A DNA stretch of 64,000 nt from assembly GCA_965198185.1 (NCBI GenBank), contig CBDAOU010000002.1:992001-1056000 (forward strand), written 5' to 3'. The notes beneath the pieces were generated by a model, which was not told the DNA's origin, did no database searches, and was given only the letters and a program-made list of their open reading frames with translations. Source of the DNA: JAJECS01 sp965198185 (GTDB lineage: Bacteria; Chloroflexota; UBA11872). Shown piece after piece: positions 15,093 to 22,705 of this stretch. The position numbers and the translations under genes were made by a program. Positions within the stretch are counted from its first letter, which is position 1. Each line of letters starts with the position of its first letter.

Positions 15093-15856
15093 GGGTTCCG
15101 TGGCGCGCGGTCGGCCAACACTCGGCGTTGACCGGCTTCGAGGTCCGCGTTGAGGGCTTCGACGGGCCGCTCGACCTGCTGCTGGAGCTCATCGAGCGGC
15201 AGGGATTGGACATCACGGGCGTCTCCGTGCTCGCGGTCACGGACCAGTTCCTCGCCTACGCGCACGACATCGAGGCGCGGTACGCCGACGCCGCCTCGGA
15301 ATTCCTGCTCGTGGGCTCCCAGCTGTTGTTGCTCAAATCGCGCGCCCTGTTGCCGGCGCAGGACCATGAGCCGGAGGAAGAAACGGCCGACGATCTTGCT
15401 GCCCGGTTGCGGGTTTACGCCGCGTTCAAAGCCGTTGCCGCCGATCTGGGCGACCGTTGGGAGTCGGGCGCGACGTCGTTCATTCGCGTTGCCACGCCGC
15501 TCGTGGCCCAGCCGCCGCTGGAGTCCGGGGGCGGCGATCTGGACGTGCTCATGGCCGCCATGCAAGCGCTCGTGGCCGGTGCCGAGGAGCAGGCCGGGCC
15601 GCCCGTGCCGCACCGGCGCGTCAGCATCGACGACTGTGTGCGGATCGTTCGGGAGCGCCTGGCCGGCGAGGGCGAGTTGGCGTTTTCGGCACTTGCCGCG
15701 GAGTGCAGCGGACGCGACGAGCTCGTCGCGACCTTCATCGCCCTGCTCCACCTCGTCATCGAGCGCAGCGTGCAGGTCGTGCAGGCGCGTCCCTTCGGCG
15801 AGATCATGCTGCGCTGGTCGGCCGAGACGTCCAACGGGGATGGGCAAGCGACATGA
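15089..15856 (+). CDS. scpA: Segregation and condensation protein A
   Basis: The kleisin subunit of the SMC-ScpAB condensin, which organises and segregates the chromosome. At 255 residues it has the family length. The N-terminal helical kleisin motif FEVRVEGFDGPLDLLLELI binds the SMC neck, ASEFLLVGSQLLLLKSRALLP follows, and a C-terminal winged-helix segment (residues about 185-245) closes it. It overlaps the preceding HD gene and scpB by 4 bases each (ATGA), so dosage is likely coupled. Confidence 0.95.
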   Translation: MRVPWRAVGQHSALTGFEVRVEGFDGPLDLLLELIERQGLDITGVSVLAVTDQFLAYAHDIEARYADAASEFLLVGSQLLLLKSRALLPAQDHEPEEETADDLAARLRVYAAFKAVAADLGDRWESGATSFIRVATPLVAQPPLESGGGDLDVLMAAMQALVAGAEEQAGPPVPHRRVSIDDCVRIVRERLAGEGELAFSALAAECSGRDELVATFIALLHLVIERSVQVVQARPFGEIMLRWSAETSNGDGQAT

Positions 15857-16467
15857 CGACCACGCCTCACGACGAGATTGGGGCCGCCGAGGGGCTCGAC
15901 CACGCCGATGGGTTGGTCGACGACCTGGGCCTAAGCGTGGTGATCGAGGCCCTGCTGTTCGTCGCCGATCGTCCCTTGACCGTTGACGAGCTGGCAGAAA
16001 TCACCGGCGCGCCCGTCCCAGACGTGTCCGGGTCGATGTCGCGGCTGCAAGAGGCCTACGCCGACCGCGGCATCGTGCTGTTGCAGCATGCCGACGGCTA
16101 TCGGTTGGTCTCGTCTCCGCGGGCGGCCACGTTTTGTCGTCGATTGCTTGGCCTGGAGACGCGAGCGCGCCTCTCGCGAGCCGCGCTCGAGACCCTGGGG
16201 ATCATTGCCTATCGACAGCCGGTGACGCGCTCGGAGATCGAGAACATCAGGGGCGTCGACGCCGACAGCGCCCTGGCCACATTGCTCGCCCGCGGTTTAG
16301 TGGAAGAAGTCGGCCGGCTCGACACGCCCGGACGGCCGATCCAATTTGGAACGTCCGACCTGTTTCTGGCGTACTTCGGGATTCCATCGCTGAGCGCCTT
16401 GCCGGAACTCGACCTCCCCGACCCGGAGCACGGCGACGCTACGTCAGGCGCAACCACGAACGACTGA
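15853..16467 (+). CDS. scpB: Segregation and condensation protein B
   Basis: The KITE subunit of the condensin complex; it dimerises and bridges ScpA. This 204-residue protein has two winged-helix domains: VVIEALLFVADRPLTVDELAEITG in the first, and LSRAALETLGIIAYRQPVTRSEIE in the second, followed by a GRPIQFGTSDLFLAYFGI tail as in the family. ATG 15853 overlaps the scpA stop (ATGA). It converges on the ribosomal superoperon, with only 6 bases between its stop and that of rpsI. Confidence 0.95.
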   Translation: MTTTPHDEIGAAEGLDHADGLVDDLGLSVVIEALLFVADRPLTVDELAEITGAPVPDVSGSMSRLQEAYADRGIVLLQHADGYRLVSSPRAATFCRRLLGLETRARLSRAALETLGIIAYRQPVTRSEIENIRGVDADSALATLLARGLVEEVGRLDTPGRPIQFGTSDLFLAYFGIPSLSALPELDLPDPEHGDATSGATTND

Positions 16468-16473
16468 GCGGCG

Positions 16474-16866
16474 CTAGCGCTTCGTAAACTGCTTGGCCTT
16501 GCGCGCGCCGACCAGGCCGGGCTTCTTGCGCTCCTTCACGCGCGCATCGCGCGTGAGCATGCCGGCGCGCTTCAACGGCGGCCGGAACTCGCGGTCCATC
16601 TCACACAGCGCTCGTGCCAATCCCAGGCGGATTGCGCCTGCCTGTCCGCGCTGCCCACCGCCCTTCACCAGCACGGAGATTCCAACGTTGGCCTCTTCAA
16701 GCACACGCAGGGGCTCCAACGCGTGGAATCGGTCGAAGGCCAGCGGCAGAAATTGCTCGATGGGCTTGCCGTTCACGATGAACGGGCCGCCGCCCGGATA
16801 GACCCGCACCTGGGCAATGGCTGCCTTGCGGCGGCCCAGGCCGTAGTAGTAGTTGCCTTCAAGCAT
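16474..16866 (-). CDS. rpsI: Ribosomal protein uS9
   Basis: Small-subunit protein whose C-terminal tail reaches the P-site tRNA. The 130 residues include GRRKAAIAQVRVYPG at the N-terminus and the conserved basic tail ARVKERKKPGLVGARKAKQF ending in TKR (family SKR). It is the last gene of the long minus-strand superoperon, 4 bases after rplM. No terminator hairpin is evident between it and the convergent scpB. Confidence 0.97.
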   Translation of the reverse strand: MLEGNYYYGLGRRKAAIAQVRVYPGGGPFIVNGKPIEQFLPLAFDRFHALEPLRVLEEANVGISVLVKGGGQRGQAGAIRLGLARALCEMDREFRPPLKRAGMLTRDARVKERKKPGLVGARKAKQFTKR

Positions 16867-16870
16867 GGTG

Positions 16871-17284
16871 TCAGGTTACCGCCTTCGGCTGTTGTCCGGC
16901 GTGAGGATGCTCCGCGCCGCCGTAGACGCGCAGGCGGCGGAAGCATGCCCGCCCAAGGGAGTTCTTTGGCAGCATGCCGCGGACCGCGTGCTCGATGACT
17001 CGCTCGGGCCGTTTCTCGAGCATCCGGTCCAGACGCGTCCGCCGTAGCCCGCCCGGATAGCCCGAGTGGCGATAGTAGTACTTCTGTGTCGCCTTATTGC
17101 CCGTCACCCGCACCTGCGACGCATTGATGACGATCACGCCATCGCCGCAATCGAGATTGGGCGCAAACTCCGGCTTGTGCTTGCCACGCAAGAGCTGCGC
17201 CACTTCGGTCGCCAGTCGGCCGAGCACACGTTCGCGCGCGTCCACCACCGTCCAGGCGCGGGCATTGCGCGTCTCGTCGCTCAT
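16871..17284 (-). CDS. rplM: Ribosomal protein uL13
   Basis: An early-assembling large-subunit protein of 137 residues. AWTVVDARERVLGRLATEVA at the N-terminus, the KHKPEFAPNLDCGDGVIVIN strand and the AVRGMLPKN motif are diagnostic. It overlaps truA by 4 bases (ATGA) and pairs with rpsI as in most bacteria. Confidence 0.97.
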   Translation of the reverse strand: MSDETRNARAWTVVDARERVLGRLATEVAQLLRGKHKPEFAPNLDCGDGVIVINASQVRVTGNKATQKYYYRHSGYPGGLRRTRLDRMLEKRPERVIEHAVRGMLPKNSLGRACFRRLRVYGGAEHPHAGQQPKAVT

Positions 17285-18072
17285 GCCACCACCTCCAGCA
17301 CTGGCGCCGCTTGGTCGGATCCGTGCGCCACGAGGTCATATTGCACGTCAATCAGCGTCAAGCCATGCGCCGGCGCGGTTGCGCCCACGGACGCGCGGTC
17401 GCCACATTGCAGCAAGCGCCGCACGTCTCCGGCGGTGAGCTCCCCGCGGCCAACCCGCACCAGGGCAGCCACCATCCGCCGCACCATTCGGTGAAGAAAC
17501 GCGTTGCCTGAGACACGCACAGCAACCAGGGGTCCTTCGCGCCATACCGCGATATTCGTGATGTCACGCCAGGTGCGCGTCTCGGGTCCAACCGTAAACG
17601 CGCGAAAATCGTGGCTGCCCACGAATTCGGCGCCGGCCTCCTGCATACGCGCGATGTCCAGCGGTTCACGAACGTGCCATGCGCGGCCCCGATCCAGGAC
17701 CGGGCGTTGGGGTGTCTGGACGATGCGGTATTCGTAGGTGCGCCGGACCGCGTCGCGCCGCGCGTGAAAGCCGTCCGAAACCGATGCAAGGCTGTGCGCG
17801 ACCACATCTTCGGGCAAGCGGGCATTCCAGGCTCGCCGGAGCGTCGCGTCATCCAGTCGCGTCACCACGCGAGTGCTGACGACCTGACCGGTCGCATGCG
17901 TGCCGGCATCCGTGCGACCGGCGCCGATGACGTGCACCTGGTGGCCGACGACCGATGCAAGTGCGGCTTCCAGTTCTTGCTGCACTGTGCGCCCGGCCGC
18001 CTGGCGCTGGAATCCGGCAAAGCCGGCGCCGTCATATTCGACGGTCGCGCAGATCGCGCGGGATTGGGTCAC
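17281..18072 (-). CDS. truA: tRNA pseudouridine(38-40) synthase
   Basis: TruA isomerises uridines 38, 39 and 40 in tRNA anticodon arms. The 263-residue protein carries the catalytic aspartate in GRTDAGTHA (about residue 56), the FAGFQRQ N-terminal strand and FLHRMVRRMV near residue 200. The start is GTG 18072, overlapping the rplQ stop (GTGA). Its position between rplQ and rplM-rpsI is a common arrangement. Confidence 0.96.
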   Translation of the reverse strand: MTQSRAICATVEYDGAGFAGFQRQAAGRTVQQELEAALASVVGHQVHVIGAGRTDAGTHATGQVVSTRVVTRLDDATLRRAWNARLPEDVVAHSLASVSDGFHARRDAVRRTYEYRIVQTPQRPVLDRGRAWHVREPLDIARMQEAGAEFVGSHDFRAFTVGPETRTWRDITNIAVWREGPLVAVRVSGNAFLHRMVRRMVAALVRVGRGELTAGDVRRLLQCGDRASVGATAPAHGLTLIDVQYDLVAHGSDQAAPVLEVVA

Positions 18073-18419
18073 AGCAGCTCCAAGCGAGCGATGGGTGCGC
18101 CATCGCCAAGGCGGCGGCCCAGGCGATACATCTTGGTAAACCCGCTGGTGCGATCGGCAAACCGCTCCGGCACGGTGTCAAACAAGTCCTTCACGACCTC
18201 TCGGTCGGGCAGCCACGCCAGCGCCTGACGCCGGGCATGCAGATCGCCCCGTTTAGCCAGCGTGACCAGGTGATCCACCTCGGGGCGGATGGCCTTGGCG
18301 CGCGCCTCGGTGGTTTGGAGGTGACCGTGCACAAGCAACGATCGCACCAAGCCACGAACGAGCGACTTGCGGCGAGCCGGGTCGCATCCAAGGTGCCGTC
18401 CCTTGCGGCGGTGGCGCAT
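18069..18419 (-). CDS. rplQ: Ribosomal protein bL17
   Basis: Large-subunit protein of 116 residues. The N-terminus MRHRRKGRHLG and the LVRSLLVHGHLQTTEARAKA motif identify it. The C-terminus (GFTKMYRLGRRLGDGAPIAR) is complete. It follows rpoA by 2 bases, closing the alpha operon. Confidence 0.97.
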   Translation of the reverse strand: MRHRRKGRHLGCDPARRKSLVRGLVRSLLVHGHLQTTEARAKAIRPEVDHLVTLAKRGDLHARRQALAWLPDREVVKDLFDTVPERFADRTSGFTKMYRLGRRLGDGAPIARLELL

Positions 18420-18421
18420 GG

Positions 18422-19390
18422 CTAGCTCGGCTCCTCGGGCAATTCGGCATCCGCAAGCGTGAAACCCCGCTGGGCCAGCCCGGCGCGAATCTCGTCGACT
18501 AGACGAACGCCCATGCCGCGCAGCGCGAAGAGGTCCTCTTCGGTCATCGCCGCGACTTCCTCGACGGTCTCGACCCCGTGCCGTTTGAGACAGTTCACAG
18601 CCCGATTCGAGAGCTTGAGATCCTCGAGCGGCTCGCCCGGCGCCACGCCCTGATCGGTCAACAGATCGACCGATGGACCCTCCACGACTTCGTCGCCGCC
18701 GATCATGTTGAAGGATTCGACCAGCTGCAGTGCGGCGGCGCGCAGCGCCTCGTGCGGCCCGGTGGTGCCGTCGGTCCACACGTGCAGCACCAGCCGGTCG
18801 TGCTCGGTGTCCTGCCCTACTTGGGCGTGCTCCACGTGGTATTCGGCCTTGGTGACCGGCGTGAACACGCGATCGAGTGGGATGACGCCAATTGGCAGCG
18901 ACTTCGTGCCTTCGGATGGAACGTATCCCGCGCCCTGCTCGACGGTGAATTCGCAGCGCAGCAGACCCTCGCTGGGCAGCTCGCACAGGTAATGGTCGGC
19001 ATTCACGATTTCCACTCCGCTGGGCAACTCGATCTGGCCGGCGGTGATGATGCCGGGCCCGGTTTGCTCGAGCATGCACAGTGAGGGCTCGCGATTGAAC
19101 GACCGCAGTCTCACGCGCTTGACGTTTAGCAGAAACTCCACGATATCCTCGCGCATGAAGTCAAGCGTGCTGAATTCATGCAGCGCACCATCGATCCGCG
19201 CCGTGGCAATGGCCGCGCCAGGCAGCGACGAAAGCAGGGTGCGGCGAAGCGGAGTGCCAAGCGTGTGGGCAAAGCCTCGACGAAGCGGCTCGATATGAAA
19301 TAAGCCGTAGTCGTCGCCAAGCTCCTTCGCCTCAACGGCGATCGGAGCGGGCTCAGCGGGACTGGCGGCTTCCAACGATTCTAGTAACAC
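18422..19390 (-). CDS. rpoA: RNA polymerase subunit alpha
   Basis: The alpha subunit dimerises to nucleate RNA polymerase and contacts upstream DNA and activators through its C-terminal domain. At 322 residues it has an N-terminal domain with GFAHTLGTPLRRTLLSSLPG and a C-terminal domain with LKLSNRAVNCLKRHGVETV, the helix-hairpin-helix surface that binds UP elements. Start GTG 19390 is preceded by GAGAGG. The N-terminal 18 residues before the conserved core are slightly longer than usual. Confidence 0.97.
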   Translation of the reverse strand: MLLESLEAASPAEPAPIAVEAKELGDDYGLFHIEPLRRGFAHTLGTPLRRTLLSSLPGAAIATARIDGALHEFSTLDFMREDIVEFLLNVKRVRLRSFNREPSLCMLEQTGPGIITAGQIELPSGVEIVNADHYLCELPSEGLLRCEFTVEQGAGYVPSEGTKSLPIGVIPLDRVFTPVTKAEYHVEHAQVGQDTEHDRLVLHVWTDGTTGPHEALRAAALQLVESFNMIGGDEVVEGPSVDLLTDQGVAPGEPLEDLKLSNRAVNCLKRHGVETVEEVAAMTEEDLFALRGMGVRLVDEIRAGLAQRGFTLADAELPEEPS

Positions 19391-19447
19391 AGGCGTCCTC
19401 TCGTGTGCGGTTGGCGCACGTCACGCATGCGCCTCCGCACGAAGTCC

Positions 19448-20080
19448 CTAGCGGGAATAGAACTCAACGATGAGCTGCTCGTTCACAGTGGCGTCGATCT
19501 GGTCGCGTCCCGGCAGCGCTGTCACGGCGCCGCTGAGTTCATCTGGGATGACATGCACCCACGCCGGGCGCCCCATCGCGTCGGCCCGGCTCAGCGCGCT
19601 GACGATGGCGTCCAACTGGCGGCTCTTCTCACGCACCTGCACGTTGTCGCCGACCTTAAGCGTCGCCGAGGGAATGGTGTGCTTGCGGCCGTTGAGCAGC
19701 ATATGGCCGTGGTTGACGAGCTGACGCGCCTGCGCTCGGCTGAGCGCGAAGCCCATTCGGTACACGACGTTGTCGGCGCGCAACTCCAACTCCTGCAGCA
19801 GGCGCTCACCTCGTGAGCCGGAGCCGCGGCCCGCGCGCTTGAAGTAGCGGCGGAACTGGCGCTCCAGAACCCCGTAAAGGCGGCGGGCCTTCTGTTTCTC
19901 CCGCAGCTGCACCGCGAATTCCGTTGCCCGGCGGCGCGAAAGCCCACGCGCGCCCGGGCCGCCGCGATCGCCGCGTCGCTCAATCGCGCACTTCGGCGTG
20001 TGGCAGCGGTCGCCCTTCAAGAACAGCTTTTCCCCTTCACGCCGGCAGAGCCGACAGACGGGTCCGGTGTAGCGTGCCAT
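19448..20080 (-). CDS. rpsD: Ribosomal protein uS4 (zinc-binding form)
   Basis: A primary 16S rRNA binder of 210 residues. It keeps the four-cysteine zinc cluster (C9, C12, C26, C31 in CRLC...CHTPKC), lost in many lineages. The S4 RNA-binding domain has ARQLVNHGHMLLNGRKHTIPS. In many bacteria S4 autoregulates the alpha operon; no S4 pseudoknot target could be confirmed by eye here. A 57-base spacer separates it from rpoA. Confidence 0.97.
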   Translation of the reverse strand: MARYTGPVCRLCRREGEKLFLKGDRCHTPKCAIERRGDRGGPGARGLSRRRATEFAVQLREKQKARRLYGVLERQFRRYFKRAGRGSGSRGERLLQELELRADNVVYRMGFALSRAQARQLVNHGHMLLNGRKHTIPSATLKVGDNVQVREKSRQLDAIVSALSRADAMGRPAWVHVIPDELSGAVTALPGRDQIDATVNEQLIVEFYSR

Positions 20081-20104
20081 TGGCGGTGGTTCCTCGAATC
20101 CGGT

Positions 20105-20494
20105 CTAGACGCGCCGGCGCTTGGGCGGCCGCGGGCCGTTGTGGGGAATCGGCGTCACGTCGGAAATGCTGGTGATATTGAGGCCGGAGCCCTGTAGCGC
20201 TCGAATGGCTGCGTCGCGGCCCGACCCCGGACCGCGAACGTACACGTCAAGATCGCGCATGCCCATATCCATGGCCTGACGCGCCGCTTGATCGGCGGCC
20301 TGCTGCGCCGCGAACGGTGTGCTCTTGCGCGAACCGCGAATGCCCACGGTGCCGCCGCTCACGCTGGTGAGCGTCTGGCCCTGGAGGTCCGTGATCGTGA
20401 TGATCGTGTTGTTGAATGTCGCGTGCACATGGGCAGCGCCCTTCGGTACCGGCGTACGGTCGCGTCGGCGTGCGCGACTGGAGCGTTCGGCCAC
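20105..20494 (-). CDS. rpsK: Ribosomal protein uS11
   Basis: Platform protein of the small subunit, 129 residues. GAAHVHATFNNTIITITDLQ and the C-terminal SDVTPIPHNGPRPPKRRRV are hallmark segments. Start GTG 20494 lies 1 base after the rpsM stop. Confidence 0.97.
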   Translation of the reverse strand: MAERSSRARRRDRTPVPKGAAHVHATFNNTIITITDLQGQTLTSVSGGTVGIRGSRKSTPFAAQQAADQAARQAMDMGMRDLDVYVRGPGSGRDAAIRALQGSGLNITSISDVTPIPHNGPRPPKRRRV

Positions 20495-20495
20495 G

Positions 20496-20879
20496 CTAAC
20501 CCCGCTTGATCACGCGCTTGCGGATCCCCACTGAACGTCGCGGCCCTTTGCGTGACCGGGCGTTGGTCCGCGTCCGCTGACCGCGCGCGGGAAGGCCAGT
20601 GCGGTGACGAATGCCGCGATAGCATCCAATCTCACGCAGGCGCGAAAGATTGGTTTGCACCTCGCGCCGCTTCTCACCCTCAACGCGATGGTGCCGGTCG
20701 ATCTGGTCACGAATTCGCCCGAGATCTTCGTTGGTCAGATCGATGACCCGCTTCGTCCCGGGCACGCCGGCGTCGGTCAAGATGCGGCGGCTGCTCGTGC
20801 GCCCGATGCCGTAGATATAGGTCAGTGCGATCTCGACGGGCTTCTCCCGCGGAATGTCGACGCCGGCGATACGTGCCAT
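20496..20879 (-). CDS. rpsM: Ribosomal protein uS13
   Basis: Head protein that forms bridges to the large subunit and touches P-site tRNA. The 127 residues include MARIAGVDIPREKPVEIALT, YIYGIGRTSS and the tail GQRTRTNARSRKGPRRSVG. It opens the alpha operon just after rpmJ. Confidence 0.97.
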   Translation of the reverse strand: MARIAGVDIPREKPVEIALTYIYGIGRTSSRRILTDAGVPGTKRVIDLTNEDLGRIRDQIDRHHRVEGEKRREVQTNLSRLREIGCYRGIRHRTGLPARGQRTRTNARSRKGPRRSVGIRKRVIKRG

Positions 20880-20891
20880 GACCCTCCCTGC

Positions 20892-21005
20892 CTACCCTTG
20901 CCGCTGCTTGTGCTTCGGGTTCTCGCAGATCACGAGGACCCGGCCACGACGACGAATGACGCGGCACTTATCGCAACGCGGCTTGACGGATGCGGTGACT
21001 TTCAT
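20892..21005 (-). CDS. rpmJ: Ribosomal protein bL36
   Basis: A 37-residue large-subunit protein, read directly from the sequence: MKVTASVKPRCDKCRVIRRR at the start and VICENPKHKQRQG at the end. It retains the zinc ligands (CDKC, C27 and H32). It lies between infA and rpsM as in most spc/alpha junctions. The stop TAG is at 20892-20894. Confidence 0.96.
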   Translation of the reverse strand: MKVTASVKPRCDKCRVIRRRGRVLVICENPKHKQRQG

Positions 21006-21014
21006 GATTTGGCG

Positions 21015-21344
21015 CTACTCGACCCGCTCATTGCGCAGCCGCCAGGTGATGCGCCCGCGCGTGAGGTCGTAGGGAGAAAGTTCAAGCTTCACACGGTCGC
21101 CCACGCCGACGCGAATGAAGCGCAACCGCATGCGACCGGACAGGTGGGCCAGAATCGCCGGCGGCTCGTTCTCGTCGGAGCCGGTCACCAGGCGCAGCGG
21201 CTTGCCGTTCGGCCCGATCGGGCGCACGAGAAACATCGTGTTGGGCAGGGTGTCGACCACCTCGCCCTCGACTTCGATCATCGGCGATTTGCTCTTGCCG
21301 TTGGACTCGGCGGTGCGGGACTCTCGTGCCGATCGTTGGGCCAT
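21015..21344 (-). CDS. infA: Translation initiation factor IF-1 with N-terminal extension and internal insert
   Basis: IF-1 occupies the A site during initiation. The OB-fold core is clear: MIEVEGEVVDTLPNTMFLV, ILAHLSGRMRLRFIRV and LSPYDLTRGRITWR. At 109 residues it is far longer than the usual 72. There are about 20 extra N-terminal residues (basic and serine-rich) and an insert of roughly 15 residues (about 41-60, RPIGPNGKPLRLVTGSDENE) between strands 2 and 3. The ATG overlaps the map stop (ATGA). Confidence 0.95.
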   Translation of the reverse strand: MAQRSARESRTAESNGKSKSPMIEVEGEVVDTLPNTMFLVRPIGPNGKPLRLVTGSDENEPPAILAHLSGRMRLRFIRVGVGDRVKLELSPYDLTRGRITWRLRNERVE

Positions 21345-22132
21345 CAGGCGCCCGCCCGACTCGTGAGGACGATCGGTCCAGACGCACCGACGACAACCGT
21401 GTGCTCGAAGTGCGCCGACAGGCTGCCGTCGGCGGTGCGGGCGGTCCAGCCGTCGGTGTCGAAGCGCACATCGGGACTACCCACGTTCACCATGGGCTCG
21501 ATCGCAACGGCGGTACCGACCTCGAGCACGGCGCCCGTGCCCGCCGTGCCGAAGTTCGGCACTTGCGGCGGTTCGTGCATGTCTTGTCCGATTCCGTGTC
21601 CCACAAATCTCCTTACAACCGAAAATCCGGCGCTCTCGACAAGGTGCTGTACGGCCGCGCCGACATCACCGAGACGATTCCCCGGTTGTGCGGCTGCGAC
21701 TGCCACGTCTAGCGCGTTGCGCGTGACGGCGATTAGACGCTCCGCCTCGTCGTCGACTTCGCCGACAGCAACGGTTACCGCCGAGTCGGAGTGCCACCCG
21801 TCAAGGATCACTCCGCAATCGACTCCAATGATATCGCCTTCCTGCAACGCATTTCCACTGGGAATGCCATGCACGATGACATCGTTGGTGGAGGCGCAAA
21901 TGCTTCCCGGAAAAGGCGCCACTCCTGGCGACCCGGCCGGCACGCCCAGAAACGACGGGGTACCCCCGTGGTCGCGAATATATTCCTCGGCCAGAGTGTT
22001 GAGCTCATTCGTCGCAACCCCGGGCTGCACGGCATCCACAACGAGGGCGAGCGCCCGCGCGAGCAAGCTGCCCGACGCCTGCATGCCCTCAACCTGCTTG
22101 GGCGTTTTGGCAATCGCAGTTCCAGCGGTCAC
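21344..22132 (-). CDS. map: Methionine aminopeptidase, type I
   Basis: Removes the initiator methionine from nascent proteins. The 262 residues hold the five metal ligands of the pita-bread fold: D in GVDCGVILDGWHSD (two Asp), H in FVGHGIGQDMHEPP, E in VAIEPMV and E in HFEHTVVV. No N-terminal zinc-finger extension is present. It sits between adk and infA in the usual spc order and overlaps both. Confidence 0.96.
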   Translation of the reverse strand: MTAGTAIAKTPKQVEGMQASGSLLARALALVVDAVQPGVATNELNTLAEEYIRDHGGTPSFLGVPAGSPGVAPFPGSICASTNDVIVHGIPSGNALQEGDIIGVDCGVILDGWHSDSAVTVAVGEVDDEAERLIAVTRNALDVAVAAAQPGNRLGDVGAAVQHLVESAGFSVVRRFVGHGIGQDMHEPPQVPNFGTAGTGAVLEVGTAVAIEPMVNVGSPDVRFDTDGWTARTADGSLSAHFEHTVVVGASGPIVLTSRAGA

Positions 22133-22704
22133 GCGGCAAGCGCTTCCACGGCGTTGCCGATACGTCGGGCAACGGTGTCAATGTCGGCGTCGCCGTTGAC
22201 GCGAGCCACCAGGCCGCGCTCGGTGTAGTACTCAATCAGCGGCGCGGTCTCGGTCTGATAGACCTCCAGCCGATAGCGCGCCGTCGCGTAGTCGTCATCG
22301 TCTCGGCCACGACTCATGATCCGGTTGAGCGCCAATTCGTCGGGGAGCTCCAAAACAAGCGCCAGATGCACGCGTGTGGAGTAGTTGGCGAGCACGCCAT
22401 CCAGCGCTTCGGCCTGTGCGTGGGTGCGGGGAAATCCGTCGAAGCAAATGCCGCGCCCCCGCTGCCCGGCGACGAAACCCTCGACGAGCTGCAATACCAG
22501 GTCGTCGGGCACGAGCCGACCCGCTTCGACGTATTTGCGCACCGCTCTCCCGGCGGACGTGCCTTCCTCGATCGCTTGGCGCAACAGCCCGCCGGTCGAC
22601 ACGTGGGTGATGTTGAGTCGTTCGACCAGCAATTCAGCCTGCGTGCCCTTGCCAGCACCCGGCGGCCCGAGGAAAACCACGACCAATGGTGAATGTGACC
22701 TCAA
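22129..22704 (-). CDS. adk: Adenylate kinase (short-LID type)
   Basis: Interconverts ATP + AMP and 2 ADP. The P-loop FLGPPGAGKGTQ, the NMP-binding STGGLLRQAI segment and FDGFPRT are all present. At 191 residues the LID domain is reduced to the short segment SRGRDDDDYATARYR rather than the 27-residue-longer, often zinc-bearing LID of most bacterial enzymes. The tail TAPLIEYYTERGLVARV is normal. It overlaps the map start by 4 bases and lies 1 base after secY. Confidence 0.95.
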   Translation of the reverse strand: MRSHSPLVVVFLGPPGAGKGTQAELLVERLNITHVSTGGLLRQAIEEGTSAGRAVRKYVEAGRLVPDDLVLQLVEGFVAGQRGRGICFDGFPRTHAQAEALDGVLANYSTRVHLALVLELPDELALNRIMSRGRDDDDYATARYRLEVYQTETAPLIEYYTERGLVARVNGDADIDTVARRIGNAVEALAA

Positions 22705-22705
22705 C

